DNA from: Bacillota bacterium | GTDB lineage: Bacteria; Bacillota; Desulfitobacteriia; Desulfitobacteriales; JAJXUE01 | Assembly (NCBI GenBank): GCA_021786555.1 | Contig: JAJYNB010000149.1 | Span: 1 to 8,747, forward strand | Length of the DNA stretch: 8,747 nucleotides | Reading direction: 5' to 3' | Part shown: positions 1-4,803 of the stretch, piece after piece | Position numbering within the stretch: position 1 is the first letter of the stretch | Layout: every line of letters starts with the position of its first letter | Program-made: the position numbers and the translations under genes | The notes under the pieces: generated by a model | What the model was told of the DNA's origin: nothing | What the model saw: only the letters and a program-made list of their open reading frames with translations | Databases searched by the model: none

Positions 1-86
1 CGATCTGCAATTACCATGTCGCCGTATGAAACCTGGTGTAAGAACTCCCAGGTGCCGCCGTTGATACCGGTAATAATGTCACTCAT
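1..86 (-). CDS. N-terminal 28 codons of the FN3 adsorption protein (continues at right edge)
   Basis: The ATG at 86-84 follows a moderate Shine-Dalgarno (GGGTGG, about 10 nt upstream) and opens a frame that runs off the left edge. The peptide begins MSDIITGINGGTWEFLHQ. Two bases of a codon remain at the edge. If the window is a circle, base 8747 completes a CGT codon and the frame continues as N-I-V-F-K-T-D into the large FN3 reading frame ending at 6794, with no stop. The joined gene is 2040 nt, exactly 680 codons. There is no hydrophobic signal peptide in these residues. The promoter at 135-163 lies about 50 nt upstream. Seen: the open frame and phase match. Inferred: circularity. If the window is not circular, this is the start of an unknown gene. 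Confidence 0.75.
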   Translation of the reverse strand, partial: MSDIITGINGGTWEFLHQVSYGDMVIAD

Positions 87-130
87 CGACAAATTACCAC
101 CCTAGTCAAGAATTTTTTTTTGCTTTTATA

Positions 131-196
131 ATGAATTATAATTACTGAATCTTCTGTAGTCAATAAAAATTCATGAATTATAGTTCGTGAATTATG
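131..196. promoter_or_regulatory. Three operator-like direct repeats (RTGAATTATR)
   Basis: The 10-bp sequence RTGAATTATR occurs on the plus strand at 131-140, 173-182 and 187-196. The last two are 14 bp apart; the first covers the -10 box of the leftward structural promoter. This is the usual arrangement for repressor operators between divergent phage transcripts. Binding by the XRE protein encoded at 251 is inference. A clear plus-strand promoter for the XRE gene was not found; TATTAT at 214-219 is a weak -10 candidate with no good -35. Confidence 0.55.
135..163 (-). promoter_or_regulatory. Strong sigma-A-type promoter of the structural operon
   Basis: On the minus strand, TTGACT (163-158), a 17-nt spacer and a perfect TATAAT (140-135) lie about 50 nt upstream of the FN3 gene ATG at 86. 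This is close to the consensus for a housekeeping promoter. The -10 box lies inside one copy of a 10-bp repeat (131-140), and two further copies lie upstream of the -35, so the divergently encoded XRE protein is the likely regulator. Confidence 0.8.
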
Positions 197-250
197 TTTA
201 GGTAAGTAAAACGTATTATATTTCTCGAATTAAAGGACGGGTGTCGTGTT

Positions 251-502
251 ATGATAGTGAAAAGAAAAACAAGAAAGGCGGGTTGCTCCCGAGTGAACAA
301 ATCGCTAATAAAAGCCCGCAGAATTGAAAAAGGCTACAGCCAAGAGGCTGTAGCAAGAAAATTGGATATAACTCTGCGAACATACCAAAAAATCGAAAAC
401 GACGAAAGCTATTTACCCAATGTGATTACTGGCTTACAATTAGCATACGTACTTCGTATGAATCCCTTTAGGCTTTGGTCTGTTACCAAGCCGAACTCTT
501 AA
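251..502 (+). CDS. XRE/Cro-CI family HTH repressor
   Basis: An 83-residue protein with a basic N-terminal tail (residues 1-17) and a Cro/CI-type helix-turn-helix. Residues 30-51 (S-Q-E-A-V-A-R-K-L-D-I-T-L-R-T-Y-Q-K-I-E-N-D) match the SQ..A..LGIS..TY..IE pattern of XRE proteins. It has no protease or oligomerisation domain, so it is of the short Cro-like class. The ATG at 251 has AAAGGACGG at 232-240. It is the only plus-strand gene and diverges from the FN3 structural operon, sharing a 160-bp AT-rich control region that holds three direct repeats. The likely role is a switch between latent and productive states, probably by blocking the leftward promoter. Fold: high confidence. Target and role: inference from position. 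Confidence 0.88.
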   Translation: MIVKRKTRKAGCSRVNKSLIKARRIEKGYSQEAVARKLDITLRTYQKIENDESYLPNVITGLQLAYVLRMNPFRLWSVTKPNS

Positions 503-573
503 AGGTTGCATCTTTTTAATGTTACGACAGTAACTAATATATAACCGGGGCTAACACCGCTGAGGCCGCAACG
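503..573. other. Convergent intergenic gap
   Basis: This is the gap between the plus-strand XRE gene and the last minus-strand gene. It contains a small hairpin, GTTAC-GACA-GTAAC, at 519-532, but no T-tract follows on either strand, so it is not a standard terminator. The last gene ends within a tandem GTGTGACC/GTGTGACG (minus strand). No dif-like or other attachment site is recognisable. Confidence 0.3.
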
Positions 574-786
574 TCACACGGTCACACCATAGATTTTTTC
601 AAGATTTGAAACCCTGGCATTTATATCGCACCTGTAAAATTCTATTTGCTTCACGATAGCAGCCGCCACTTCCCAGGGTAATTTTTTGTGTTGGTTGCTC
701 CAGTCCTCCAATAGTTTGAGGTGTATCCTTAATTCGTCTACCTCATATTTAACGCTGTCAATTACCTGTTCTCTTGTTTTCATCAT
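574..786 (-). CDS. Small hypothetical protein, predicted helical
   Basis: A 70-residue protein, M-M-K-T-R-E-Q-V-I-D-S-V onward, rich in charged and leucine residues (D-E-L-R-I-H-L-K-L-L-E-D-W at about 17-29; A-A-A-I-V-K-Q-I-E-F-Y at 41-51). It is probably a short all-helical or coiled-coil protein. There is no signal peptide, TM segment or Cys pair. The double ATG at 786-781 follows AAAGAGG at a suitable distance. It is the last gene of the minus-strand replication side, downstream of the iteron array, and ends facing the XRE gene. I do not recognise the family; small accessory or DNA-binding roles are possible but unsupported. Confidence 0.6.
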   Translation of the reverse strand: MMKTREQVIDSVKYEVDELRIHLKLLEDWSNQHKKLPWEVAAAIVKQIEFYRCDINARVSNLEKIYGVTV

Positions 787-809
787 CTATACGCCTCTTT
801 GTGCAGTTT

Positions 810-971
810 TTAGCCTTTTGGCTTTGAACTGTATTTTTTATTTCTTTTGCCTGTTCCAGTCGGCTGGTAGAGTAGGTAAAAACCGTCACTCTCCCTGGAT
901 ACTTTTACCTCATAGCCTTTGCTCTGGTAGAACAGTCGAAGCATTTCTACTTGATGCTCTTTGACTGCCAT
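810..971 (-). CDS. Small basic hypothetical protein (53 aa)
   Basis: It begins M-A-V-K-E-H-Q-V-E-M-L and ends in a basic tail (T-G-K-R-N-K-K-Y-S-S-K-P-K-G). The frame is open further upstream to an ATG at 1076, but that ATG has no ribosome binding site and its extra residues look non-natural (H-A-R-P-P-R-S), so I prefer the ATG at 971. A later ATG at 944 lies two bases after the stop of the overlapping 34-residue frame (947-1051) and could be used by translational coupling. The body (L-F-Y-Q-S-K-G-Y-E-V-K-V-S-R-E-S-D-G-F-Y-L-L-Y) reads as a small beta-rich domain. No family recognised. Confidence 0.5.
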   Translation of the reverse strand: MAVKEHQVEMLRLFYQSKGYEVKVSRESDGFYLLYQPTGTGKRNKKYSSKPKG

Positions 972-1051
972 ACAGGTCTTGTACCCCCCCAGGTTTCTGA
1001 AATTACTCCTTGGGGGTCTCGCATGGCTTGTATTTTCCCGGTGATTTTCAA
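947..1051 (-). CDS. Candidate 34-residue small protein overlapping the next gene
   Basis: The TTG start at 1051-1049 is preceded by AGGAAAGGGTGAGACCT, a good Shine-Dalgarno region. The 34 residues contain M-R-D-P-Q-G-V-I-S-E-T-W-G-G-T and look like ordinary coding sequence, better than the same DNA read in the overlapping frame. The stop at 949-947 lies two bases before an ATG (944) of the downstream gene, a layout typical of translational coupling. The length and non-ATG start keep confidence moderate. No function can be assigned. Confidence 0.4.
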   Translation of the reverse strand: MKITGKIQAMRDPQGVISETWGGTRPVWQSKSIK

Positions 1052-1079
1052 AGGTCTCACCCTTTCCTAATAGCATTAA

Positions 1080-1118
1080 CTTTTGGGAGTGTATTTATTT
1101 TCTTTTGGGAGTGTATTT
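1080..1118. repeat. Two 17-bp direct repeats in phase with the iterons
   Basis: CTTTTGGGAGTGTATTT occurs at 1080-1096 and again, identical, at 1102-1118. The 22-bp period matches that of the neighbouring iterons, and the next step falls at the start of the first iteron (1123). They may be a second set of protein sites within the origin, or operators for the small genes that start just downstream on the minus strand. Confidence 0.8.
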
Positions 1119-1122
1119 TGTG

Positions 1123-1211
1123 TATGTAAGTTTTACATAGGTCATATGTAAGTTTTACATAGGTTCATATGTAAGTTTTACATAGGTCATATGTAAGTTT
1201 TACATAGGTCA
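1123..1211. repeat. Four 22-bp iterons, probable replication origin
   Basis: TATGTAAGTTTTACATAGGT plus CA is repeated four times at 1123-1144, 1145-1167 (one extra T), 1168-1189 and 1190-1211. The period is 22-23 bp, about two helical turns. Each copy contains the dyad ATGTAA-GTT-TTACAT. The array abuts the stop codon of the winged-helix initiator gene (ends at 1213). Tandem repeats spaced at two turns next to a wHTH Rep gene are the hallmark of an iteron-controlled origin; that use here is inference. Confidence 0.85.
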
Positions 1212-1212
1212 G

Positions 1213-1668
1213 CTACAAGAAACTGCCTCTCTGAACGGACTTTTTATACTTGGTTCTGTCGGATTCAAAGCGGATCATGCTCTTAACCTGTAAAAAGTCC
1301 AAACCCCCACCCTTCACTAGCTTTTCAAAACCTTCTGTTTCTTCCGACTTGAGGAAATATAATTTTTCCTCTCTGCCCCTCGGGCCGCCTTTGATTGACC
1401 AAATTAGGCCGTTATCCTCAAGCCATTTCATTCCGGTATATGATGACTTAGTACAAAGTCCGGTTCCCTCTGCTATTTGGCTCAGAGTCAGCCAGTCACC
1501 TTGCTTGTTCCAACCCCAAGTTTTTCGCATTAAGTGCAAGTAGCATTTTAGAGCCGACATATTAGTTATGTCGGGTAGTAAGTTCTCAAAAAAATAATTT
1601 GGGACTGCTGTAAAATTGGCTTCGGCCTTTGGTAGTTGGAAGGATAGTTGCTCATCTCTCTTTTTCAA
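1213..1668 (-). CDS. Phage-O-like winged-helix replication initiator
   Basis: A 151-residue protein. Residues 37-108 resemble the N-terminal winged-helix domain of phage replication protein O: a helix with L-M-R-K-T-W-G-W-N-K (46-55), then D-W-L-T-L-S-Q-I-A-E-G-T-G-L (58-71) as the HTH entry, and W-L-E-D-N-G-L-I-W (82-90) before the wing. There is no helicase-loader domain and no HUH nickase motif. The start is TTG at 1668-1666 with GTGGGGG seven bases upstream; no better ATG exists. The gene follows the degenerate 54-bp element (1697-1750), and its stop touches the iteron array, so it probably binds those iterons to open the origin. Fold is fairly certain; the initiator role is inferred from family and position. 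Confidence 0.8.
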   Translation of the reverse strand: MKKRDEQLSFQLPKAEANFTAVPNYFFENLLPDITNMSALKCYLHLMRKTWGWNKQGDWLTLSQIAEGTGLCTKSSYTGMKWLEDNGLIWSIKGGPRGREEKLYFLKSEETEGFEKLVKGGGLDFLQVKSMIRFESDRTKYKKSVQRGSFL

Positions 1669-1696
1669 TTCGATACCCCCACTTGTTGACTAAATG

Positions 1697-1750
1697 TGTA
1701 ATTCAATTTCAACCGGCGGCCGCGTGCCCTGGCTCGTCTTTTGAGATACT
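1697..1750. repeat. Degenerate copy of the 54-bp TGTATCTC element
   Basis: TGTAATTC (1697-1704, 6 of 8 matches) and GAGATACT (1743-1750, 7 of 8) enclose a GC-rich 38-bp core. The total is exactly 54 bp, the same as the intact short copies. It sits between the RHH gene and the replication initiator, as other copies sit between genes. The RHH reading frame runs into it and ends inside it at 1709. Confidence 0.7.
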
Positions 1751-2044
1751 AAAAAGTTGTTTAAAATCGGCCTCCATCATGAGGACTTGCCTCTGCATAC
1801 TTTTAAGGGTATTCGCTACTTCAAAAGCGGCCCTTATCTGGTTCCTTAATTCAGCTAGCCTTGCTTCCTGCTCCTTAATAAACTTGTCCAACTCTTTCAG
1901 CTGCTTCTGCCGGGCCGGTTCGCTCTTGTGGAAGTGCAAGACAATGTTTTCAAACTTCTGGTTGAACCCTTCCCCCTGGAAGTTTTCGACGATTTGTAGA
2001 ACCTCATCGGACATTCTAACGCTCTTTAGATTTGGTTTAGCCAT
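1709..2044 (-). CDS. Ribbon-helix-helix DNA-binding protein with long coiled coil
   Basis: The start is ATG at 2044, chosen for its AAAGGAGG Shine-Dalgarno; the longer frame to 2098 has no such signal and overlaps the Cys-rich gene. The product is 111 residues. Residues 6-37 (L-K-S-V-R-M-S-D-E-V-L-Q-I-V-E-N-F then F-N-Q-K-F-E-N-I-V-L-H-F) fit an Arc/CopG-type strand-helix-helix. Residues 45-95 form a strong coiled coil (heptads in Q-L-K-E-L-D-K-F-I-K-E-Q-E-A-R-L). The last 13 residues (S-I-S-K-D-E-P-G-H-A-A-A-G) are encoded by the degenerate 54-bp element. It lies directly before the initiator gene, so it may regulate replication or copy number; this is inference. Confidence 0.75.
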   Translation of the reverse strand: MAKPNLKSVRMSDEVLQIVENFQGEGFNQKFENIVLHFHKSEPARQKQLKELDKFIKEQEARLAELRNQIRAAFEVANTLKSMQRQVLMMEADFKQLFSISKDEPGHAAAG

Positions 2045-2058
2045 GTGCTTACCTCCTT

Positions 2059-2187
2059 TTATCGGTTTAATAAAGTACCATCTGCACACATAAGACATTC
2101 ACCTTTTTCATTTAATTCGATAGAATCACAGTTACAAAATCCCAAATTATTATTCTCACATTTTTTATTGCGACATTGAACTAGCAT
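2059..2187 (-). CDS. 42-residue Cys-rich putative zinc-binding protein
   Basis: A short gene with a strong GGGAGG before the ATG at 2187. The protein starts M-L-V-Q-C-R-N-K-K-C. Cysteines lie at 5, 10, 18, 20, 31 and 34, spaced as C-x4-C, C-x-C and C-x2-C, consistent with one or two small zinc sites. It resembles tiny Cys-rich proteins common in Firmicutes with a C-x-N-x2-C start and a G-E-C-x2-C end, but I cannot name a family. It follows the 65-bp element at 2217-2281, and its stop at 2059 overlaps the ribosome binding region of the RHH gene, so the two are probably co-translated. Function unknown. Confidence 0.75.
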   Translation of the reverse strand: MLVQCRNKKCENNNLGFCNCDSIELNEKGECLMCADGTLLNR

Positions 2188-2216
2188 GAAAACACCTCCC
2201 TTTCAAATTCGTGTTT

Positions 2217-2281
2217 TGTATCTCGCTGGACTTCCCCGGCCCGCGCCGATGACGCCGCAGCCGGTTAAGTTGTGAGATACA
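2217..2281. repeat. 65-bp TGTATCTC...GAGATACA element, copy 1
   Basis: The perfect 8-bp inverted arms (2217-2224, 2274-2281) enclose a GC-rich 49-bp core. In transcript sense it begins directly after the TAA of the 122-residue gene and precedes the Cys-rich gene. The first 25 sense bases closely match those of the copy at 6729-6793, including a shared ACTTAAC. Confidence 0.95.
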
Positions 2282-2650
2282 TTAAGCCAACATAGTTTTG
2301 GGTAGGCGTAAGAACCCTTTCCGGCGAAGCATAACAGCTTCAATGGCAACCTGGAAAAGTTCATCGTCCCAGGTTCTTAAACCATAGGCAAACTCTACTT
2401 CTCCTGAGCTTTGGAAAAGGCTTTCGCCCAACTGGAGGATAAGCCGGTATCCGCTTGACCAGTCCTGTTCCCATATACGAGGCCAGCCAATACCGTCTGG
2501 CTTTATGTATCGGGCCGCTTTCCTGCGTAGTTCATCGTTAGCGGTTAAGACGTAATAGGCTGCTAAATACTCTTTGTCACCGCTCTTGTCATAACGTCTA
2601 ACAAATGTTTTAAACTCTTTTTCGTGTTCCTGGTCTACGAAAAACATCAT
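2282..2650 (-). CDS. Hypothetical soluble protein, possibly DUF6075-like
   Basis: A 122-residue protein starting M-M-F-F-V-D-Q-E-H-E-K-E-F. It is acidic and aromatic, with W at about 55, 59 and 63-64 and a C-terminal R-R-K-G-F-L-R-L-P-K. The opening F-x-x-x-E-H-E and the Y-L-A-A-Y-Y-V-L-T segment (28-36) recall the DUF6075 proteins of Firmicute mobile elements. That is recall from memory and needs a profile search. The start has AAAAGGAG, and the stop of the MerR-like gene lies four bases upstream, so translation is coupled. A 65-bp element follows its stop directly. No catalytic motif or TM segment is visible; function unknown. Confidence 0.75.
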   Translation of the reverse strand: MMFFVDQEHEKEFKTFVRRYDKSGDKEYLAAYYVLTANDELRRKAARYIKPDGIGWPRIWEQDWSSGYRLILQLGESLFQSSGEVEFAYGLRTWDDELFQVAIEAVMLRRKGFLRLPKTMLA

Positions 2651-2654
2651 AACG

Positions 2655-3053
2655 CTAATCTCCTTTTTGTTTGAAAATCCGTGCCCACCAGGGCCGCCTT
2701 TTTTCTGCCATAAGCTGCCGAATCTCTCGAACTAGCTGTATATCCCTGTTTTCCAATATCCTTCTAAGCTCTCCCACCTCCTGCCTTAACTCCTGAACCT
2801 CGGTTTTTAGGCTTTCATTTGCTTGGGCTAACAAAGCGAATAATTCCTTTGGGCTAAGCTGCCGGGTGACTTGTACGACATCAACAATGTTTTGAGCCGT
2901 ATTCACTTCCTCAGCAGGGATGTAATACTGTTCACCGTAGGGGCCGGGGCCTTTAACTGCCGTTAATTCACCCTTCAACACCCTGCGCCTAACCGTGGCA
3001 GGAGAAACACCTAACCGCTGGGCTGCTTCATTGATAGAAAGTTGCTCGCTCAT
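2655..3053 (-). CDS. MerR-type HTH protein with coiled coil and basic Trp tail
   Basis: A 132-residue protein from ATG 3053; a TTG at 3065 is an alternative, but the ribosome binding site is no better. Residues 2-50 form a MerR/excisionase-type wHTH: L-S-I-N-E-A-A-Q-R-L-G-V-S-P-A-T-V-R-R-R followed by a wing ending Y-Y-I-P-A-E-E-V. Residues 69-115 form a coiled coil (A-L-L-A-Q-A-N-E-S-L-K-T-E-V-Q-E-L), probably for dimerisation. The tail E-K-R-R-P-W-W-A-R-I-F-K-Q-K is basic and amphipathic, possibly membrane-touching. It lies between the first RHH gene and the 122-residue gene with tight spacing. A regulatory, excisionase-like or partition-like role is possible. Fold: confident. Role: not resolved. 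Confidence 0.82.
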   Translation of the reverse strand: MSEQLSINEAAQRLGVSPATVRRRVLKGELTAVKGPGPYGEQYYIPAEEVNTAQNIVDVVQVTRQLSPKELFALLAQANESLKTEVQELRQEVGELRRILENRDIQLVREIRQLMAEKRRPWWARIFKQKGD

Positions 3054-3137
3054 ACCCCTATGCAACCCCTTTCAATAGTTGCGGAGTCTGTGCACCACCC
3101 TATACGCACGGCGAAAGGGTGTTTATACATACCCCTT

Positions 3138-3332
3138 TCACTTGTATAGACTTAGCTGTTCCTCTCCCAGTCGCTTTAACTCTGCCACTATCCAGTCAAT
3201 GCGCTTGGCATCTCCTGACAGTAAAAAGCGCATCATTTGCCCGGGGCTTGATAAATCTAATCTTTTGACAACTTTGTTTAGCTTTTCAACATCTTCCTTG
3301 GTTAGGCTCATTGTAATTCGTGGCATCATCAT
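3138..3332 (-). CDS. Ribbon-helix-helix transcriptional regulator
   Basis: A 64-residue protein beginning at the first of three tandem ATG codons (3332-3324), with AAGGGGGTG upstream. A longer frame to 3389 is rejected because its ATG overlaps the -10 box of the promoter at 3388-3416. P-R-I-T-M-S-L-T-K-E-D-V-E-K-L-N-K-V-V is a typical RHH strand plus first helix. S-S-P-G-Q-M-M-R-F-L-L makes the second helix. It is the first gene after its promoter, and a 10-bp palindrome (3399-3408) lies in that promoter's spacer, so autoregulation of the replication module is likely. That last point is inference. Confidence 0.82.
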   Translation of the reverse strand: MMMPRITMSLTKEDVEKLNKVVKRLDLSSPGQMMRFLLSGDAKRIDWIVAELKRLGEEQLSLYK

Positions 3333-3387
3333 ACTAACACCCCCTTGCCCTTCAAGTGTAATTGATATGTTTGTACCAACTACAGAC

Positions 3388-3416
3388 ATTATATAGTTAT
3401 GCTAGCATGATGTAAA
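3388..3416 (-). promoter_or_regulatory. Promoter of the replication/control module, with palindromic operator
   Basis: On the minus strand TTTACA (3416-3411), a 17-nt spacer and TATAAT (3393-3388) form a near-consensus sigma-A promoter ahead of the RHH gene at 3332. The spacer contains the perfect palindrome ATGCTAGCAT (3399-3408), a plausible site for a dimeric RHH regulator. The promoter begins a few bases past the 54-bp element at 3423. Confidence 0.8.
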
Positions 3417-3422
3417 GAGGGA

Positions 3423-3476
3423 TGTATCTCAAAAATAAACCGATGCACCAGGTCGCGGCCGCGTTATTGAGATACA
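3423..3476. repeat. 54-bp TGTATCTC...GAGATACA element, copy 2
   Basis: The perfect arms (3423-3430, 3469-3476) enclose a 38-bp core that includes the palindrome CGCGGCCGCG. Pairing extends inward through TTATT/AATAA. Unlike other copies, the upstream gene has no stop before it: the last four codons (G-V-S-Q, then TAA at 3466-3464) are read from the arm. It separates the assembly genes from the replication promoter. Confidence 0.95.
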
Positions 3477-3760
3477 CCAAAGATTAGGCTACTCAAAATT
3501 AGGTTGTTAGGTATTAGATAGAATTTGCGGTGCCCCACCTGAAAACGCCATGCCGAAAACTTAACCCGCTGCCGCCAGTTCAGGTTACAGCTTTGCACTA
3601 GCCGCCTGTCTGTTAGCTCTGCAATCTTCTCCAGCACTTGAAGCTCTTTTTCCTGATGGTATTTAGTTGCCATCTTGGCGAATTTTTGCGCTCCCATCCT
3701 TGGGCAGAGGTATAGCACCTGATAAGGATTTTTTAGCTCTTTTGTGTTTTCTTCTTGCAT
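3464..3760 (-). CDS. Hypothetical basic protein downstream of Zot
   Basis: A 98-residue protein, M-Q-E-E-N-T-K-E-L-K-N-P-Y-Q-V onward, with an excess of Lys and Arg (K-F-A-K-M-A-T-K-Y-H at 26-35; R-Q-R-V-K-F-S-A-W-R-F at 63-73) and a hydrophobic end (F-Y-L-I-P-N-N-L-I-L-S-S-L-I-F at 80-94). The end is too short and polar to be a sure TM helix. The ATG lies four bases after the Zot stop with only a weak GGCGG, so translation is probably coupled to Zot. Its position suggests an assembly or DNA-handling partner; no family recognised. Its C-terminus is supplied by the 54-bp element. Confidence 0.65.
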   Translation of the reverse strand: MQEENTKELKNPYQVLYLCPRMGAQKFAKMATKYHQEKELQVLEKIAELTDRRLVQSCNLNWRQRVKFSAWRFQVGHRKFYLIPNNLILSSLIFGVSQ

Positions 3761-3764
3761 GATG

Positions 3765-4391
3765 TTAAACCGCCCTAATTTTTAATATTGCTTCCTCGTG
3801 AATCTCAATAATGTGTTTGAGGAAATTGTCAAACTCACGTTCATTACCGGGGAAGGGAATAGAGCGAAGTATCTTGTAAGTGTCGTAAACACCTGTCGCA
3901 AATATCATTTTTGCCCTCTCCATGGGCAGGAATTTGCGCCGCAGGAGCTTGCCAAAAGGGCCGTAATTCTGTGCTTGATAATCGTAGATGTGATAAGTAA
4001 ACCCTGCCGGTGACTTGTGGCAATCCACCAGTATATTAGTGAGGGACCTTACCCTGCTGTCTAGGTTTGCAATACTGGGAGAGGACAGGAACCAACTACA
4101 CCCCAGCTTCCTCAGATAGAACATAAACTGTGTCAGATAGATGTTATTACCCTTTGCAAAAAGGCGGCTGTCCAGGCTTGTTTGTGCCTCGTCTATGGCT
4201 ACTATAGAGCCATGGCAGCGGGCCACCTCGTAAAAGTCGCTGTAGTGTTTTAGCTCATGGGAACCTAAGAGGCCGTAATTACTGAAAAGCTCTATTTTGT
4301 TTCGCATCTTTGAACGGTAGTAGTGGGCAAGGATGCTCATGGCAGAGGTTTTCCCTTCCCCAAGGTTCCCTTGAAAAACCCACAGATACAT
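3765..4391 (-). CDS. Zot/pI-like filamentous phage assembly ATPase, short form
   Basis: A 208-residue protein with Walker A G-N-L-G-E-G-K-T at 8-15, Walker B S-I-V-A-I-D-E-A-Q at 62-70, and a following R-L-F, with D-S-R-V-R near 111-115; this is the Zot-domain pattern. Ff pI and classic Zot proteins are about 350-400 residues, with a membrane segment after the ATPase core. Here the frame ends soon after the core and no TM helix is visible, so a partner must supply the membrane anchor if the family's usual mechanism holds. The ATG at 4391 overlaps the upstream TAA (TAATG), with GGTGGGGGTGAG as ribosome binding site. It is the marker gene identifying this as an inovirus-type element. Confidence 0.88.
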   Translation of the reverse strand: MYLWVFQGNLGEGKTSAMSILAHYYRSKMRNKIELFSNYGLLGSHELKHYSDFYEVARCHGSIVAIDEAQTSLDSRLFAKGNNIYLTQFMFYLRKLGCSWFLSSPSIANLDSRVRSLTNILVDCHKSPAGFTYHIYDYQAQNYGPFGKLLRRKFLPMERAKMIFATGVYDTYKILRSIPFPGNEREFDNFLKHIIEIHEEAILKIRAV

Positions 4392-4717
4392 TATTTCTCA
4401 CCCCCACCGAATACCCGCGCCATTCTCACATTGCCCTTTATCCTGTCTCCCAAGGTCATTTTGTCTATAACCTCCAGGTAAACCTTCGGGTCTGAAATGT
4501 CCTTTGCGTGCTTCAACAGGGTTTTACCAAAAGCGGCGTATTCATTTGCGCCTGTCCTAGAGTCTAGGTAATTTAAATATGCTATACCGGCAACCTGCCG
4601 GGAGGTTAGCGGCCTAGCGTGATTCTCCATAAACTTTAGGACGTGGGCCATCTCGCCTGAACTGCTGGCGAATAAATCACCGCTCATTACATCCTGCAAA
4701 CTTCTTTCATCAGCCAT
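4391..4717 (-). CDS. Hypothetical soluble protein upstream of Zot
   Basis: A 108-residue hydrophilic protein, M-A-D-E-R-S-L-Q-D-V-M-S-G-D-L-F onward, mostly helical by appearance (S-R-Q-V-A-G-I-A-Y-L-N-Y-L-D at 39-52; a Lys-rich stretch L-L-K-H-A-K-D at 67-73), ending R-M-A-R-V-F-G-G-G-E-K. No Cys, TM segment or known motif is visible. It has a strong GGGAGG and directly follows the 65-bp element at 4735-4799. Its stop overlaps the Zot start by one base, so equal expression with Zot is likely. A role as Zot partner or single-strand DNA-binding protein (no gV homologue is otherwise evident) is speculation. Confidence 0.72.
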   Translation of the reverse strand: MADERSLQDVMSGDLFASSSGEMAHVLKFMENHARPLTSRQVAGIAYLNYLDSRTGANEYAAFGKTLLKHAKDISDPKVYLEVIDKMTLGDRIKGNVRMARVFGGGEK

Positions 4718-4734
4718 CTTTTTTACCTCCCTTT

Positions 4735-4799
4735 TGTATCTCGGAATGTGACCCGCTGCGGCGTGATCCGCGCGGGCCGGTGAACCTGGCTGAGATACA
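4735..4799. repeat. 65-bp TGTATCTC...GAGATACA element, copy 3
   Basis: The perfect arms (4735-4742, 4792-4799) enclose a 49-bp core. In transcript sense the core can form a strong inner hairpin: CCCGC with GCGGG, then GCGG with CCGC, leaving one bulged A. It begins four bases after the TAG of the tail-anchored protein gene and ends at the ribosome binding site of the next gene. Confidence 0.95.
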
Positions 4800-4803
4800 A
4801 AAC

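Noticed and set aside
87..573. A XerCD dif-type attachment site, as many filamentous phages use
   Set aside because: TTATGTTTAGG at 192-202 is faintly like a XerD arm but no XerC arm lies at the right distance; nothing else resembles dif.
1123..1211. CRISPR array
   Set aside because: The repeats are contiguous with no variable spacers, and no cas genes are present; they fit iterons.
1629..2093. Long plus-strand frame opposite the RHH gene, and similar plus-strand frames at 686, 1250, 3079, 3798 and 6801
   Set aside because: Their composition is that of antisense DNA, they lack ribosome binding sites, and they overlap well-supported minus-strand genes.
3050..3130. A 26-residue frame whose TGA overlaps the ATG of the MerR-like gene
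   Set aside because: The Shine-Dalgarno is only one base from its ATG and the product has no recognisable character; coupling is possible but unsupported.
3333..3389. Longer N-terminus of the first RHH protein
   Set aside because: Its ATG overlaps the -10 box of the promoter and has no ribosome binding site.
4383..4390. Arm-like half site CAGATACA (TGTATCTG in sense) at the Zot start, after TAA
   Set aside because: It is 7 of 8 bases but has no partner at 54 or 65 bp; probably chance, or a remnant.
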